Positions 1 to 8,818 of a stretch of 64,000 nucleotides of DNA are shown here, one piece after another. The position numbers and the translations under genes were made by a program. Location of the stretch: NCBI GenBank assembly GCA_947453945.1, contig CANGJB010000004.1:39405-103404 (forward strand), in the 5' to 3' direction. Under the pieces are notes generated by a model. That model was not told the DNA's origin. It saw only the letters and a list, made by a program, of their open reading frames with translations, and searched no databases. The first letter of the stretch is position 1. Every line of letters begins with the position of its first letter. Origin of the DNA: Sphingomonadaceae bacterium. Lineage in GTDB: Bacteria; Pseudomonadota; Alphaproteobacteria; Sphingomonadales; Sphingomonadaceae.

Positions 1-1
1 G

Positions 2-928
2 CTGCGCGATCTGGGCATCGAGACGCGTTTCGTCGATCCGGCAGACGTGGAGGGTTTCCGCCGGGCGACGGACGACAAGACCCGCGCGTATTACGCCGAA
101 TCGCTGCCCAATCCGAAGCTGGAAGTGTTCCCCATCGCCGAAGTGGCCGCGATCGGGCGTGAATACGGCATCCCGCTGATCATGGACAACACCGCCGCGC
201 CGCAGCTGATCAAGCCGTTCGAGCACGGAGCGGCCGTGGTGGTCTATTCCGCCACCAAGTACATCGGCGGGCACGGCACCTCGATCGGCGGCCTGATCAT
301 CGATGGCGGCAACTTCGATTGGGAAGCCTTCCCCGAACGCCAGCCGCATCTCAACACGCCGGACGCCAGCTATCACGGCGCGGTCTGGGCGCGTGACATC
401 AAGCCGCTGGGGCCGATTGCCTATATCATCCGCGCGCGGGTGATCCTGCTGCGTGATCTTGGCAACGCGCTCTCGCCGTTCAACGCGTTCCAGCTGATCC
501 AGGGGCTGGAGACGCTGCCGCTGCGCATCGAGCGCCACTGCGAGAACGCAGTGAAGGTGGCCTCCTTCCTCAAGAACCATCCCAAGGTTTCCGCGGTGAT
601 CCATCCCTCGGTCGCCACCGGCCGCGCGGCGGAGCTGGCTGCCAAGTACCTGACCCGCGGCCAGGGTGGCCTCGTTGGTTTCGAACTCAAGGACGGGGCG
701 GAAGCGGGCAAGCGCTTCATCGATGCGCTGCAGCTGTTCTACCACGTGGCGAACATCGGCGATGCGCGCAGCCTCGCGATCCATCCCGCCTCCACCACGC
801 ACTCGCAGCTTTCGGCCGAGGAGCAGGCGGCGAGCGGCGTGACGCCGGGCTATGTGCGCCTTTCCATCGGCATCGAACATATCGACGATATCCTCGCCGA
901 TCTGGGCGCGGCGCTGGATGCGGCGTAA
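2..928 (+). CDS. metY: O-acetylhomoserine sulfhydrylase family PLP enzyme (5' end outside window)
   Basis: This is the C-terminal part of a Cys/Met-metabolism PLP enzyme that makes homocysteine from O-acetylhomoserine and sulfide in the cytoplasm. The frame is open from base 2, so the GTG at base 47 in the ORF track is internal and the true start lies upstream. The pyridoxal-phosphate lysine sits in the motif SATKYIGGHG. The later blocks SPFNAF, QGLETL, a HP-x-V stretch and STTHSQL are characteristic of the MetY branch rather than of cystathionine gamma-synthase. No frame break is seen to the TAA. It converges on the ggt operon, with a large inverted repeat between them. The family is secure; exact sulfur donor specificity is not. 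Confidence 0.9.
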   Translation: MRDLGIETRFVDPADVEGFRRATDDKTRAYYAESLPNPKLEVFPIAEVAAIGREYGIPLIMDNTAAPQLIKPFEHGAAVVVYSATKYIGGHGTSIGGLIIDGGNFDWEAFPERQPHLNTPDASYHGAVWARDIKPLGPIAYIIRARVILLRDLGNALSPFNAFQLIQGLETLPLRIERHCENAVKVASFLKNHPKVSAVIHPSVATGRAAELAAKYLTRGQGGLVGFELKDGAEAGKRFIDALQLFYHVANIGDARSLAIHPASTTHSQLSAEEQAASGVTPGYVRLSIGIEHIDDILADLGAALDAA

Positions 929-947
929 CCCGCACCGATTGCCTTAA

Positions 948-1057
948 CCCCCAAACCTTCGTCATTGCGAGGAGCGTAGCGACGAAGCAACCCAGAGCGG
1001 CTATGCATGGCGCTCTGGGTTGCTTCGCTGCGCTCGCAATGACGAAGGTTTGGGGGT
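948..1057. repeat. Long interrupted palindrome between convergent genes
   Basis: The left arm begins CCCCCAAACCTTCGTCATTG and the right arm ends with its reverse complement. About 45 of 50 positions pair around a short centre, with one internal patch that differs (AGGAGCGTAGCGA against AGCGCAG). The core GTCATTGCGAGGAGCG resembles the dispersed palindromic repeats common in proteobacterial genomes. It fills the gap between the convergent metY-like and ggt-like genes, so it may act as a two-way terminator. Confidence 0.85.
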
Positions 1058-1111
1058 TTAGGTTTTAGGTTTGGAGATTTGGATGCGGTGGCTTGGTGGC
1101 GGAGCTAAGTC

Positions 1112-2818
1112 CTAGTACCCCACCGCCATACCGTCCTTGCGGTGGTCCGAACCGCCGCGATAGGCGCCGGTCTTCGGATCGATCTGGATGCCCTGATAGC
1201 CGCCCATTTCCGAGCCATCGGTGCGCTGGACCTTGTGGCCGCGCGCGGCAAGATCAGCGCCGACGATATCGTAGAGCCCGCTTTCAAGGTGCAGCACGTT
1301 GTCCGCTTGCGTGTGGTTGAACCGCGCGGCATCGCTGGCGCTCTGCACATTGGCCCCGAAGGCGAGGAGATTGGCGAGGACTTGCGCCTGCCCTTGCGCC
1401 TGCTGGCCGCCCTGCATCACGCCGAAGGAGAAGAAGGGCTTGCCGTCCTTCGTCACAAAGCCGGGAATGATTGTGTAGAACGGGCGCTTGCCGGGCGCGA
1501 TGGCGTTGGGGCTGGCGGGATCGAGCGAGAAGGCATTGCCTCGGTTGCTGAGCACGAAGCCGTAGCCGGGCACGGTGACGCCCGAGCCGAAGAAATCGTA
1601 GACCGAGTAGATCAGCGAGACGACGTTGCCGTCCTTGTCTGCCGCGGTGATATAGGCCGTGCCGCCGAGCGCGGGGGCATCCGGGCCAATGGCAGCGGCT
1701 TTCTTCATGTCGATCCGGCTGCACTGCGCGGCGGCGTATTCCTTCGAGATCAGCCGCGCGACGGGGATCGCCGAATAATCGGGATCGCCGTTGAAGCGCT
1801 TGAGATCGGCGTAGGCGAGCTTCTTGGCCTCTACCATCAGGTGCCAGTAATCGGCCGAGCGGGGGCCGAGTTTGGCGGGATCGAGGCCGAGCCTGGCCGG
1901 GCAGACTTCGAGCATGTTCATGATCTGGAGCACGGCGAAGCCTTGCGTGCTGGGCGGCATTTCGTGGATCGTGGTGCCCAGATACGTGGTGCTGATGGGT
2001 TCGACCCAGCGAGCGTGGATGGCATCGAAATCGCCGGGCTGGAACGAACCACCGAGCGCCTGCGACTTGGCGAGAATCGCCTGCGCAATCGGCCCCTTGT
2101 AGAAGGCATCGCGCGCGCCATCGGCGATGAGGCGCAAGGCCTTGGCGAGATCGGGATTGCGGAAGATGTCTCCCCAGCCCAGCGATTTGCCGCCGGGCAT
2201 ATAGGTTTTGGCGGAATCCGGGTCTTTGGCGAGCAGCCGGGCGCTCACTTGCCATTCGCCGCCGATCCGTTCGGTAAGCGGGAAGCCTTGTTCGGCAATG
2301 CGGATGGCGGGCTGGAGCGCCGGGCCGAGGCCAAGCTTGCCATAGCGTTCAAGCAGCACCGACCAGCCATCGACCGCGCCGGGGACGAGCGCGGTGTGGA
2401 TGCCTTCCTCCGGCATCGCCGCGCCGAACAACTTGCGGTAGCGCGCAAGGGTGGCGCCGCCGGGGGCGCGGCCTGCCGCATCAAGCGCAACAAGGCGCTT
2501 TTCCTTGGCAGACCATGCAATGACGAACATGTCACCGCCGATCCCGGTCGCCTCGGGCTCCACCACATTGATCGCGGCGGCGGCGGCGATGGCGGCATCG
2601 AAGGCATTGCCGCCCGCATGAAGCACTTCGAGCCCGGCTTCGGCGGCGAGCGGCTGGCTGGTGGCGACCATGCCGTTCATCGCCATGACTTCGGAGCGGC
2701 TCTGCGCGGTCCAGCCCCCTGCCCTATCACCCCGAACGGCATCGAAAGGCGCGGGATCGGCGGCGAGCGCCGGTGCGGCGAGAACGGCGAGCGCGGTGGC
2801 GGCGAGCAGGCGGCGCAT
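1112..2818 (-). CDS. ggt: Gamma-glutamyltransferase-family periplasmic hydrolase
   Basis: This is an N-terminal-nucleophile hydrolase of 568 residues that would process itself and cleave gamma-glutamyl or related amides in the periplasm. The ATG at 2818 is chosen because it forms an ATGA overlap with the upstream stop, and it opens directly onto a signal peptide (MRRLLAATALAVLAAPALA). The ORF track start at 2833 is five codons too early. The expected nucleophile is Thr387 in LGGTAYITAADKDGN, and the substrate arginine is in LDAAGRAPG near residue 117. The C-terminal GVMQGGQQAQGQAQVL form resembles the GGT-like and cephalosporin-acylase-like branch more than E. coli GGT, so glutathione may not be the substrate. 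It is the last gene of the minus-strand operon. Confidence 0.88.
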   Translation of the reverse strand: MRRLLAATALAVLAAPALAADPAPFDAVRGDRAGGWTAQSRSEVMAMNGMVATSQPLAAEAGLEVLHAGGNAFDAAIAAAAAINVVEPEATGIGGDMFVIAWSAKEKRLVALDAAGRAPGGATLARYRKLFGAAMPEEGIHTALVPGAVDGWSVLLERYGKLGLGPALQPAIRIAEQGFPLTERIGGEWQVSARLLAKDPDSAKTYMPGGKSLGWGDIFRNPDLAKALRLIADGARDAFYKGPIAQAILAKSQALGGSFQPGDFDAIHARWVEPISTTYLGTTIHEMPPSTQGFAVLQIMNMLEVCPARLGLDPAKLGPRSADYWHLMVEAKKLAYADLKRFNGDPDYSAIPVARLISKEYAAAQCSRIDMKKAAAIGPDAPALGGTAYITAADKDGNVVSLIYSVYDFFGSGVTVPGYGFVLSNRGNAFSLDPASPNAIAPGKRPFYTIIPGFVTKDGKPFFSFGVMQGGQQAQGQAQVLANLLAFGANVQSASDAARFNHTQADNVLHLESGLYDIVGADLAARGHKVQRTDGSEMGGYQGIQIDPKTGAYRGGSDHRKDGMAVGY

Positions 2819-3243
2819 CAGGCCTTCTTCCAATCGTGCGAGAGGAGCTTCACGGTGACTTTGCCGGTAGCAACAACAACGCCGTCTGCATCGAGCATCG
2901 GGAATTCGGCAAGGTAGCCCGCGCTGCCCTTACGCTCCAGATCGGCAAGCAAGGCTTCGAGGGTGGGTTCATCGAGGGCGAATTCGGCGAAGACATCGGT
3001 GGCGGCCATCTTGTGGAACGAAACCGCGATATCCTTGATGATCGGATAGAAGCGCGCGGTATCGAGGATCGAGATGCCGGGGATGGCGGCGGTCGCCTCT
3101 GCCAGCACGGTGAACGCGCCCATGTACATCACGCCGACGTGGTTCTCGTTTCCGGCAAGCGGCATGCGGTAGCGCGCGTGGCCGCGGGTGCCTTCAAGCA
3201 GCTGAAGGCCGGTGCGCTCTACGAATTCGACGCGGTAGGTCAT
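2818..3243 (-). CDS. Hotdog-fold thioesterase (DUF4442-like)
   Basis: The protein is 141 residues from ATG 3243; the ORF track extends it upstream without support. It has the length and pattern of a PaaI/YiiD-type hotdog domain, with a central helix (GVMYMGAFTVLAEATAAI) followed by beta strands. Such proteins hydrolyse acyl-CoA thioesters in the cytoplasm, but the acyl group cannot be read from the sequence. It sits 10 nt downstream of the amidohydrolase gene and overlaps ggt by ATGA, so the three are one transcript. No lipid genes are adjacent. Confidence 0.75.
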   Translation of the reverse strand: MTYRVEFVERTGLQLLEGTRGHARYRMPLAGNENHVGVMYMGAFTVLAEATAAIPGISILDTARFYPIIKDIAVSFHKMAATDVFAEFALDEPTLEALLADLERKGSAGYLAEFPMLDADGVVVATGKVTVKLLSHDWKKA

Positions 3244-3253
3244 GGGTGGGTCC

Positions 3254-5014
3254 TTATGCCTTGTAGCGGACTTCGCCGCCGACGAGGGTCTGCTGCACGC
3301 GGATGTCCTTGATCTTTTCGGGATCGATGGTGGCGGGATCGCCATCGAGGATCACCATATCGGCCAGCTTGCCGGGGGTGAGCGTACCCTTGAGGTCTTC
3401 CTCGAACGAGGCATGGGCGCCGTTGGCGGAGAGGACTTTCAGCCCCTCCATCACGGTGATCTTCTGGCTGGGGCCCCATACTTCGCCGTTCCAGCCCTTG
3501 CGCGTGACCATGCCCTGCAGGCCCATCAGCGGCGCGAACGGGCCGGGCGGGAAATCGGAGCCCGCGCAAACAGGGACGCCCGCATCGATGAGCATCCGGT
3601 AGGCCATCATGTGTTCCATCATCTCTGCGCCGTAGAAGTGGAACTTGTCCGCGTTGTAATAGGCATAGCTGGTGAACAGCGCGGGGACGACGCCGAGCGC
3701 CTTGATCCGCGCGACCAGCGCAGGCGAGACATTGGTGCAGTGGGTGATCTTGGGCCGCCGGTCTTTGCCCGGCACCAGCTTCGTGCCGCGTTCGTAGGCG
3801 GTGAGGACCATGCCGATCGCCACATCGCCATTGGCGTGGAAATTGGGTTGGATCCCGGCGCGCAGCTGCTTTTCAACCAGCGCGTCGAGCCCCTCCTGCG
3901 TCTGCGTGAGGTTGCCGTAATAGGGCGGGGTGCGGCCCGGATAGGGCGTGGCGCGCGACATCGTGCGTTCGGAGAAAGAGCCATCGGAGAACTGCTCTGC
4001 CGTGGCGCCAATGCGGATCCATTCATCGCCAAAGCCGGTGCGCACACCATTGGCGATCATGGCATCGAGCAAGGCGCCCGAGGTTTCATACGTGACGCGG
4101 TGGAGCAGCCGCCCCTCGCGCCGGATCTGCTGGAGCGCGGAGAGATCATCGGCGGTGGAGGTTCCGGCTGCGACCAGCCCCGGTGCGGTGTGGCACACGC
4201 TGGTGAGGCCATAGCGCACGAATTCGGCGCTGATCTTCGCGGCCCCGGCGATGGCGCGGGCGCGCAGTTGCTCTGGCGTGAGATCGGGCTCCTTCGTCTG
4301 CGCCTTGATCGGATCAATGGCCAGATCGGTTACGCGGCCGGTGAGATTGCCATTGGCATCGCGGTCATAGGTGCCGCCGAAGGGATTGGGCGTATCGCGC
4401 GTGATCCCCGCAAGCTTCAACGCATACCTATTAACAACATAGGTATGCCCACCGCGATGCGTGACGATGACCGGATGTTCGCTGGAAACCCGATCGAGAT
4501 CGGCCATGGTGAGCGGGCGGCCATCCTTGATCTTGGTATCGTCATAAAACTCGCCACGCACGAGGCGGCCCGGCGGGGTCTGCGCGGCGCGCTCCCTGAG
4601 GCGGGCGACAATGGTATCGATGGTGAGGAACTCGACCTCGAACGGATTGCCGACGAGGACATCGCCCAGCAGGCTCTCACCCACCGCATGGAGATGCGCA
4701 TCGTTGAAGCCGGGGACGATGGTCTGCCCGCCAAGGTCGATCACTTGCGTGCGGGCGCTCGCGAGCGTTTTCAGTTCGGCCCAGGTGCCGACGCCGACGA
4801 TGCGGCTGCCGGCGATGGCAATGGCATCGGCAGAGGGCACGGCGGGATCGAGCGTGTGGATGCGCGCGCCGCGATAGATCAGCGTGGGCGCGGGATCGAG
4901 CATGGCCGCCATGGCACGCGGAGATAGCCCGGCCAGCGCGAGCGCCCCGCCCGATCCGATCAGCCCGCGCCGCGTGATTGCCAGTGATCCTGTGATTGCC
5001 CGTGACCCTGCCAT
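3254..5014 (-). CDS. Tat-exported amidohydrolase (YtcJ/Amidohydrolase_3 type)
   Basis: The protein is a metal-dependent amidohydrolase of 586 residues. ATG 5014 is preferred because a GGGGGAGG ribosome-binding site lies about 8 nt upstream; the track start at 5083 adds 23 unsupported residues. A twin-arginine signal, TRRGLIGSGGALALAGLSP, lies near residues 15-33, so the folded metalloenzyme would be exported. The HxH metal motif is in GFNDAHLHAVGE, with further histidines in VTHRGGHTYV and NFHANGD, and a late Asp in CAGSDFPPG. Substrates of this family (imides, amidines, N-acyl amino acids) cannot be predicted. It leads the operon with the thioesterase and the GGT-like enzyme, which suggests export-side breakdown of amide compounds. 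Confidence 0.85.
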   Translation of the reverse strand: MAGSRAITGSLAITRRGLIGSGGALALAGLSPRAMAAMLDPAPTLIYRGARIHTLDPAVPSADAIAIAGSRIVGVGTWAELKTLASARTQVIDLGGQTIVPGFNDAHLHAVGESLLGDVLVGNPFEVEFLTIDTIVARLRERAAQTPPGRLVRGEFYDDTKIKDGRPLTMADLDRVSSEHPVIVTHRGGHTYVVNRYALKLAGITRDTPNPFGGTYDRDANGNLTGRVTDLAIDPIKAQTKEPDLTPEQLRARAIAGAAKISAEFVRYGLTSVCHTAPGLVAAGTSTADDLSALQQIRREGRLLHRVTYETSGALLDAMIANGVRTGFGDEWIRIGATAEQFSDGSFSERTMSRATPYPGRTPPYYGNLTQTQEGLDALVEKQLRAGIQPNFHANGDVAIGMVLTAYERGTKLVPGKDRRPKITHCTNVSPALVARIKALGVVPALFTSYAYYNADKFHFYGAEMMEHMMAYRMLIDAGVPVCAGSDFPPGPFAPLMGLQGMVTRKGWNGEVWGPSQKITVMEGLKVLSANGAHASFEEDLKGTLTPGKLADMVILDGDPATIDPEKIKDIRVQQTLVGGEVRYKA

Positions 5015-5197
5015 GCCCAGCCCTCCCCCTTGCCATGCGATCAGCGTCTGGACCGCCAGACGCGGATCGACACCGCACGGCAATGGTGCTGGCCGGACAG
5101 ATACAATGCAAGCGCGATTGCAGGCTGGATGCGGGGGTGGGAGATGTGCCGGGCGGGGCCGGTCACTGGTGTGGCATCTAGTTTCCTATCACTAAGC

Positions 5198-5210
5198 AAC
5201 TAACCTAGTT
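5198..5210. promoter_or_regulatory. Small palindrome upstream of the amidohydrolase operon
   Basis: AACTA-ACC-TAGTT is a perfect 5-bp inverted repeat about 185 bp upstream of the operon start. A related CTAGTT half-site lies 30 bp away. It could be an operator for the minus-strand operon. This is inference from symmetry only. Confidence 0.25.
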
Positions 5211-5235
5211 ATCGTGAAGCGATGGTGCACAATCC

Positions 5236-5258
5236 GCAGCAGGCAAAAAGCCTGCTGC
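5236..5258. repeat. Perfect 9-bp hairpin
   Basis: GCAGCAGGC and GCCTGCTGC pair exactly around an AAAAA loop. No T run follows in either direction, so it is not a typical rho-independent terminator. Its function is unknown. Confidence 0.6.
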
Positions 5259-5709
5259 AAAATGTACCCGGGTCAGCGGGAAGGGCACCTGCCGGCACCC
5301 AACGGATAGCAGCTGCCGCGACCGCCCAAGCCTTCGGCAACCCTCATGAGCAATGGCCAATCCGCCTATCGCAATGCGATGCTTCGCAAATTCGGCGCCG
5401 GATTACAGTGGCGCTGGGCGACCAGTTTTATACCATAATGGGGGTTACATTTAGGCCGATCACACAAAGGGGACCCTCAAAATTAACTAGAGAAACTAGA
5501 GAAATCTCTATCAAGCACATAACAGACGTTAGGGAAACTGAGCAAAGCGGCGAACTCCTAGATTTTTGCTATAGCATATCTACTTATTTTCCAAACAATT
5601 AAACCATTGCGGACAAATCAAACCCCATTATTATCACAAGCCAACCACCCGGCGCCTGCCAGATTTGAAATCTATTCAATTCATACTGAACAGGCAAAAG
5701 GAATAATAA

Positions 5710-6162
5710 ATGGCAGAAACATAAGTACTTGCCTTAAAAAAGAATCTAACTCGACGCCAATTAGAATGCGTCGAACTTGCAATCAGGGGTATGAGTTCAA
5801 AGGAAATTGCAAGGAAATTAGAGATTTCGCCTTCTACGGTTGATAATCATATTTCCGCAGCAATGCACATTTATAGACTACGCAACCGGGCCGCACTTGC
5901 AAGATACTTCAGCGACAAAACATTTAATTTTCACACTGAAGATACCGAACCGCTGGTGATCAAAAGAGATATCGGCACCATCGATGTACGCGACACTGCC
6001 AAAAACACCTGCGATTGTCTGTATTGCAGGGGAGCCCGGCTGGCGAAGCGTACCCTGCCCACATCGATAACGATCGCTGTGATGGCCTTTATCCTGTTCA
6101 CCATAATAGACCTGGCGATCCGCTTCGCGGTTCTGCGTCTGGGTGGTTGGCGCCCGCAATAG
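5710..6162 (+). pseudogene. LuxR/GerE-type HTH protein with C-terminal membrane segment, interrupted by an in-frame stop
   Basis: From 5725 the frame reads a complete GerE helix-turn-helix: LTRRQLECVELAIRGMSSKE, then IARKLEISPSTVDNHI. After it come a linker and one hydrophobic segment (ITIAVMAFILFTIIDLAIRF). The only upstream ATG in frame with a ribosome-binding site (AAAAGGA, start at 5710) reads M-A-E-T followed by TAA before the domain begins. The ORF track start at 5791 would cut off the first helices. It is therefore probably a pseudogene, or a gene read from a start I cannot see. Small HTH proteins of this kind sit beside winged-helix regulators in sphingomonads, as here. The DNA is AT-richer than its neighbours. 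Confidence 0.55.
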
Positions 6163-6247
6163 AGACGCGCCGCTGGTGCAGGATTCCAGCCGCATTCGGC
6201 CCGGCACACCCAGCCTTTCGGAAATTGACAGCAGCGAGGAACTGGCC

Positions 6248-7249
6248 ATGCCAGAAGACCCCACCAGCCTTGAAAGCCATCAGGACCACCCGTTCCATAC
6301 CGCCGAGCCTGCAGGCAAAACGTTGCTGGCGGCGATCCTTTCAGACCGCTCGCACCTGCGGGCTGATCTGGCCGACGATATCATAGCCGCCGGCATCGCG
6401 GTTGCCGATGATCGATCGTTTTCGGAATTCTGCGAAGAGACTGCCGCAAACGGCCTGACTGCGCCCGTGGCCGGACACATCATCCTGGCGGACTGCCCGG
6501 CGGTTGGCGGGAGCGAAGCTGCCGCGCTGCGACGACTGGCGAACGCCGTGCAGCAGGGCGGCCAGCGCCTCATCCTATCCACAACGCTCGATGCGCTGGA
6601 CGAAGTCCGCGCGGTTCTCGGCTCATGCGAGGCCGATCTGCTGGTAGCCCCGGGCCGCAGCGAATGGCTGCTGGCGCTGGCGCGCGCGGCGGCGGAAACC
6701 GGGAAACAGGCCCGGCAAGGTGTTGAAGAGAGCCGGCTGTTGCTGCTGCAACTGACCGAGCAGATCAGCAGGCTTTCGCGCCGGGTCGAGACGTTTTCAG
6801 GCATGGCGCCAGAAGCGCAGGGCGCCGACGCCGCAGGCGATCACGCAAGCCGGGCGACAATGGGCGAAACGGACGATCCGGAGCCGCCGGTCCATGCGGC
6901 GCTGCCCGATCCGCAATTGGTGCGCCGCATCATCCGCCAGCGCCAGATGCGCGGGCGGTTCTTCGATGCCACACTCCTCACCGATCCGGTGTGGGACATG
7001 GTGCTGGATCTGACGGCAGCCCGCGCGGAACGCAAATCGGTGACGGTCACATCGCTCTGCATCGCATCGGGCGCCCCGCCCAGCACGGCCGTGCGCTGGA
7101 TCGGCCAATTGATCGATGCCGGTATGCTGGAACGCCGAACCAATCCGCACGATCGGCGCAGCGCCTATATCGACCTTACCAGCAAGGCCGTCGAAGCTGT
7201 CAGCCGCTACTTCGAGGCGGTTGGCCGGCAGGCGGTGGCGCTGGCCTGA
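6248..7249 (+). CDS. Winged-helix (MarR-like) DNA-binding protein
   Basis: The protein is 333 residues from ATG 6248, which has GAGGA nine bases upstream; the track start at 6143 lies inside the previous gene. The N-terminal 170 residues resemble a degenerate receiver-like alpha/beta domain (GHIILADCP, LILSTTLDALDEV). A helical stretch follows, and the C-terminal 90 residues are a winged helix (SVTVTSLCIASGAPPSTAVR, then ERRTNPHDRRSAYIDLT). The winged helix is the MarR-like form common in sphingomonads. It lies directly after the broken LuxR-type gene and may once have worked with it. Its targets are unknown. It converges on the GT2 gene. Confidence 0.75.
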   Translation: MPEDPTSLESHQDHPFHTAEPAGKTLLAAILSDRSHLRADLADDIIAAGIAVADDRSFSEFCEETAANGLTAPVAGHIILADCPAVGGSEAAALRRLANAVQQGGQRLILSTTLDALDEVRAVLGSCEADLLVAPGRSEWLLALARAAAETGKQARQGVEESRLLLLQLTEQISRLSRRVETFSGMAPEAQGADAAGDHASRATMGETDDPEPPVHAALPDPQLVRRIIRQRQMRGRFFDATLLTDPVWDMVLDLTAARAERKSVTVTSLCIASGAPPSTAVRWIGQLIDAGMLERRTNPHDRRSAYIDLTSKAVEAVSRYFEAVGRQAVALA

Positions 7250-7285
7250 ACTGCGGCGCAGCGGCAGGGCAGCGGGGGGACCGCT

Positions 7286-8722
7286 TCAGGCCTGATGTTC
7301 GAGCGCGCTGCGCGTGGCGCGGGTCCAGGTCTGGCTGCCGGTGAGGAACGCGTACCACCCCAGCACCGCCCCGGTGTGGCGCAGGACCTGAAAGCTGAAC
7401 GGTTCGGCCAGCGCGGCGATCAGCGCGGGCAGCAGGCGCAGGCCCTCCGGCCGGCCGGTCCAGCGCTTGTAGATGCCCAGCGACCAGAGGTGGAAGGTGA
7501 GGTCAATCACGATCTTGGCGACCATCACGAGCAGGATCGGAAAAGCGAGGTAAAAGCGGCCCGTGGCGACCAGCCAGATCAGGATGGCAAACGCGGCAAG
7601 CCCATAGACCGGCTGGAGCGTATCGAGCGCTTTCACCGGCAGCATGCGCGTGCCGAGCAGGCCGTAGCGGCTGTTGCCCACCATATCGCGGTTCCAGTGC
7701 TGGGTCTGCAGGAAGCCGCCGAACCAGCGCTGGCGCTGCTTGAGAAAGCCGCGAATGGTGGCCGGCGCATCGGTGCGGGCCAGCGCGCCGCCGACGACAC
7801 TGACGTTCCAGCCGAGGCCGTGATCATGGCTGTGCCGGTGCAGCCGGTGGATGAGTTCGTAATCCTCCACCATGCAATCGGAATCGAACCCGCCGACCGC
7901 GATCACCGCCTCGCGCCGGAACGCGGCAAAGGCGCCCGAGATCAGCAGCAGGCCGTTCAATTGCATCCACGCATGGCGCGAGAGGAAATTGCGCACATAT
8001 TCGTAAGACTGGAACCATTCGAACAAGCGGCCCGAAAGCGAAGGGCCGCAGATCGGCTGGAGCACGCCGGTGGCGGCAACTAGCGAAGGATCGCGCTGGA
8101 AGGCGGTGCGCATCGCCGCGATGGCGCCGGGCTCCAGCAGGGTATCGGCATCGACGGTGAGCACGGCTTCGGTGCGGGCGTGGAGCAGCGCCTGGTTGAG
8201 CGCGCGGGCCTTGCCGCCATGAGGCAGGCGCAGCCATTGCAGGCGGGTGGCACCGATCACGGTTTCAGCCATGCCGCCGATGCAGGGCGCGGCGAGGCCA
8301 TAGGCTTCGAGCATGGCGGCGGGGGTCGCGTCGGTCGAGCCATCATCCGCGATCAGGATCGCCTCGGGCGGCTGGGCCTGCGCGAGGAGGCGGTTCACGG
8401 TAAGACGGATAACGCTGGCTTCGTTGTGCGCGGCGACGATCACACCAAAGGTGGGCGCATCGGTGGCGGGGGGCGCCGGGCGGGCCGCTTCTGCAACCAG
8501 CTTGCGGATTTGCCACGCGGTGAACAGCAGCAGCGCGGTATCATAGAGGATATAGACTACGCCAACCGACCACATGCCGAGGCCCTGCCGGTAGAACGCC
8601 TGCGCTGTGAGCGCGAGGAACAGGAGCGGCGCGGCGATGCGGATCACCCGGCTGACCAGCGGCACGGCACGCGGCGTGAAGCGCGGAGATTCGGCGAGCA
8701 GGACGGCGTTGAGAGACGGCAT
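7286..8722 (-). CDS. Family 2 membrane glycosyltransferase
   Basis: The protein is 478 residues from ATG 8722; the 761-residue track ORF runs back through the opposite-strand cytochrome gene and is not real. Two N-terminal membrane segments are followed by a GT-A domain with ADDGSTDATP, VDADT, the acceptor motif MVEDYE and QRQRWFGG, which is the QxxRW signature of processive beta-glycosyltransferases. Three or four membrane helices close the protein. It probably polymerises an exopolysaccharide or modifies an envelope glycan at the inner membrane. No partner polysaccharide genes lie beside it, and the sugar cannot be named. Confidence 0.85.
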   Translation of the reverse strand: MPSLNAVLLAESPRFTPRAVPLVSRVIRIAAPLLFLALTAQAFYRQGLGMWSVGVVYILYDTALLLFTAWQIRKLVAEAARPAPPATDAPTFGVIVAAHNEASVIRLTVNRLLAQAQPPEAILIADDGSTDATPAAMLEAYGLAAPCIGGMAETVIGATRLQWLRLPHGGKARALNQALLHARTEAVLTVDADTLLEPGAIAAMRTAFQRDPSLVAATGVLQPICGPSLSGRLFEWFQSYEYVRNFLSRHAWMQLNGLLLISGAFAAFRREAVIAVGGFDSDCMVEDYELIHRLHRHSHDHGLGWNVSVVGGALARTDAPATIRGFLKQRQRWFGGFLQTQHWNRDMVGNSRYGLLGTRMLPVKALDTLQPVYGLAAFAILIWLVATGRFYLAFPILLVMVAKIVIDLTFHLWSLGIYKRWTGRPEGLRLLPALIAALAEPFSFQVLRHTGAVLGWYAFLTGSQTWTRATRSALEHQA

Positions 8723-8818
8723 CCCTCGCCCATAGCCAGCGCTTTCTGAACCGGCTATTGCGTTTGAGGGGTAGTTACGTGAACAATCGGCAATGGTTCG
8801 AGCGGAGCACAGAAGATC

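Larger units (their letters stand above)
5015..5709. other. Intergenic region, AT-richer in its right half
   Basis: About 700 bases hold no convincing gene. The left part must carry the promoter of the minus-strand amidohydrolase operon. At 5236-5258 there is a perfect 9-bp hairpin, GCAGCAGGC with an AAAAA loop, without a T tract on either side. From about 5410 the base composition drops well below that of the surroundings. ORFs such as 5222..5602 show no family features and look like chance openings. Confidence 0.6.

Noticed and set aside
1142-2917. Long plus-strand ORF of 591 codons opposite ggt
   Set aside because: It is the antisense shadow of a gene with a clear family. High GC removes stop codons from the opposite frame. 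No domain features are visible.
3242-4927. Plus-strand ORF of 561 codons opposite the amidohydrolase
   Set aside because: Antisense shadow; low-complexity His/Gly/Arg-rich text and no ribosome-binding site.
5168-5186. GGCATCTAGTTTCCTATC as an eleventh stress element
   Set aside because: It lacks GGGTA and the CCGA end, and no intact plus-strand gene is close.
5222-5602. 126-codon ORF in the AT-richer gap
   Set aside because: No family resemblance, no clear ribosome-binding site, and composition changes in the middle of it. Kept only as part of the intergenic description.
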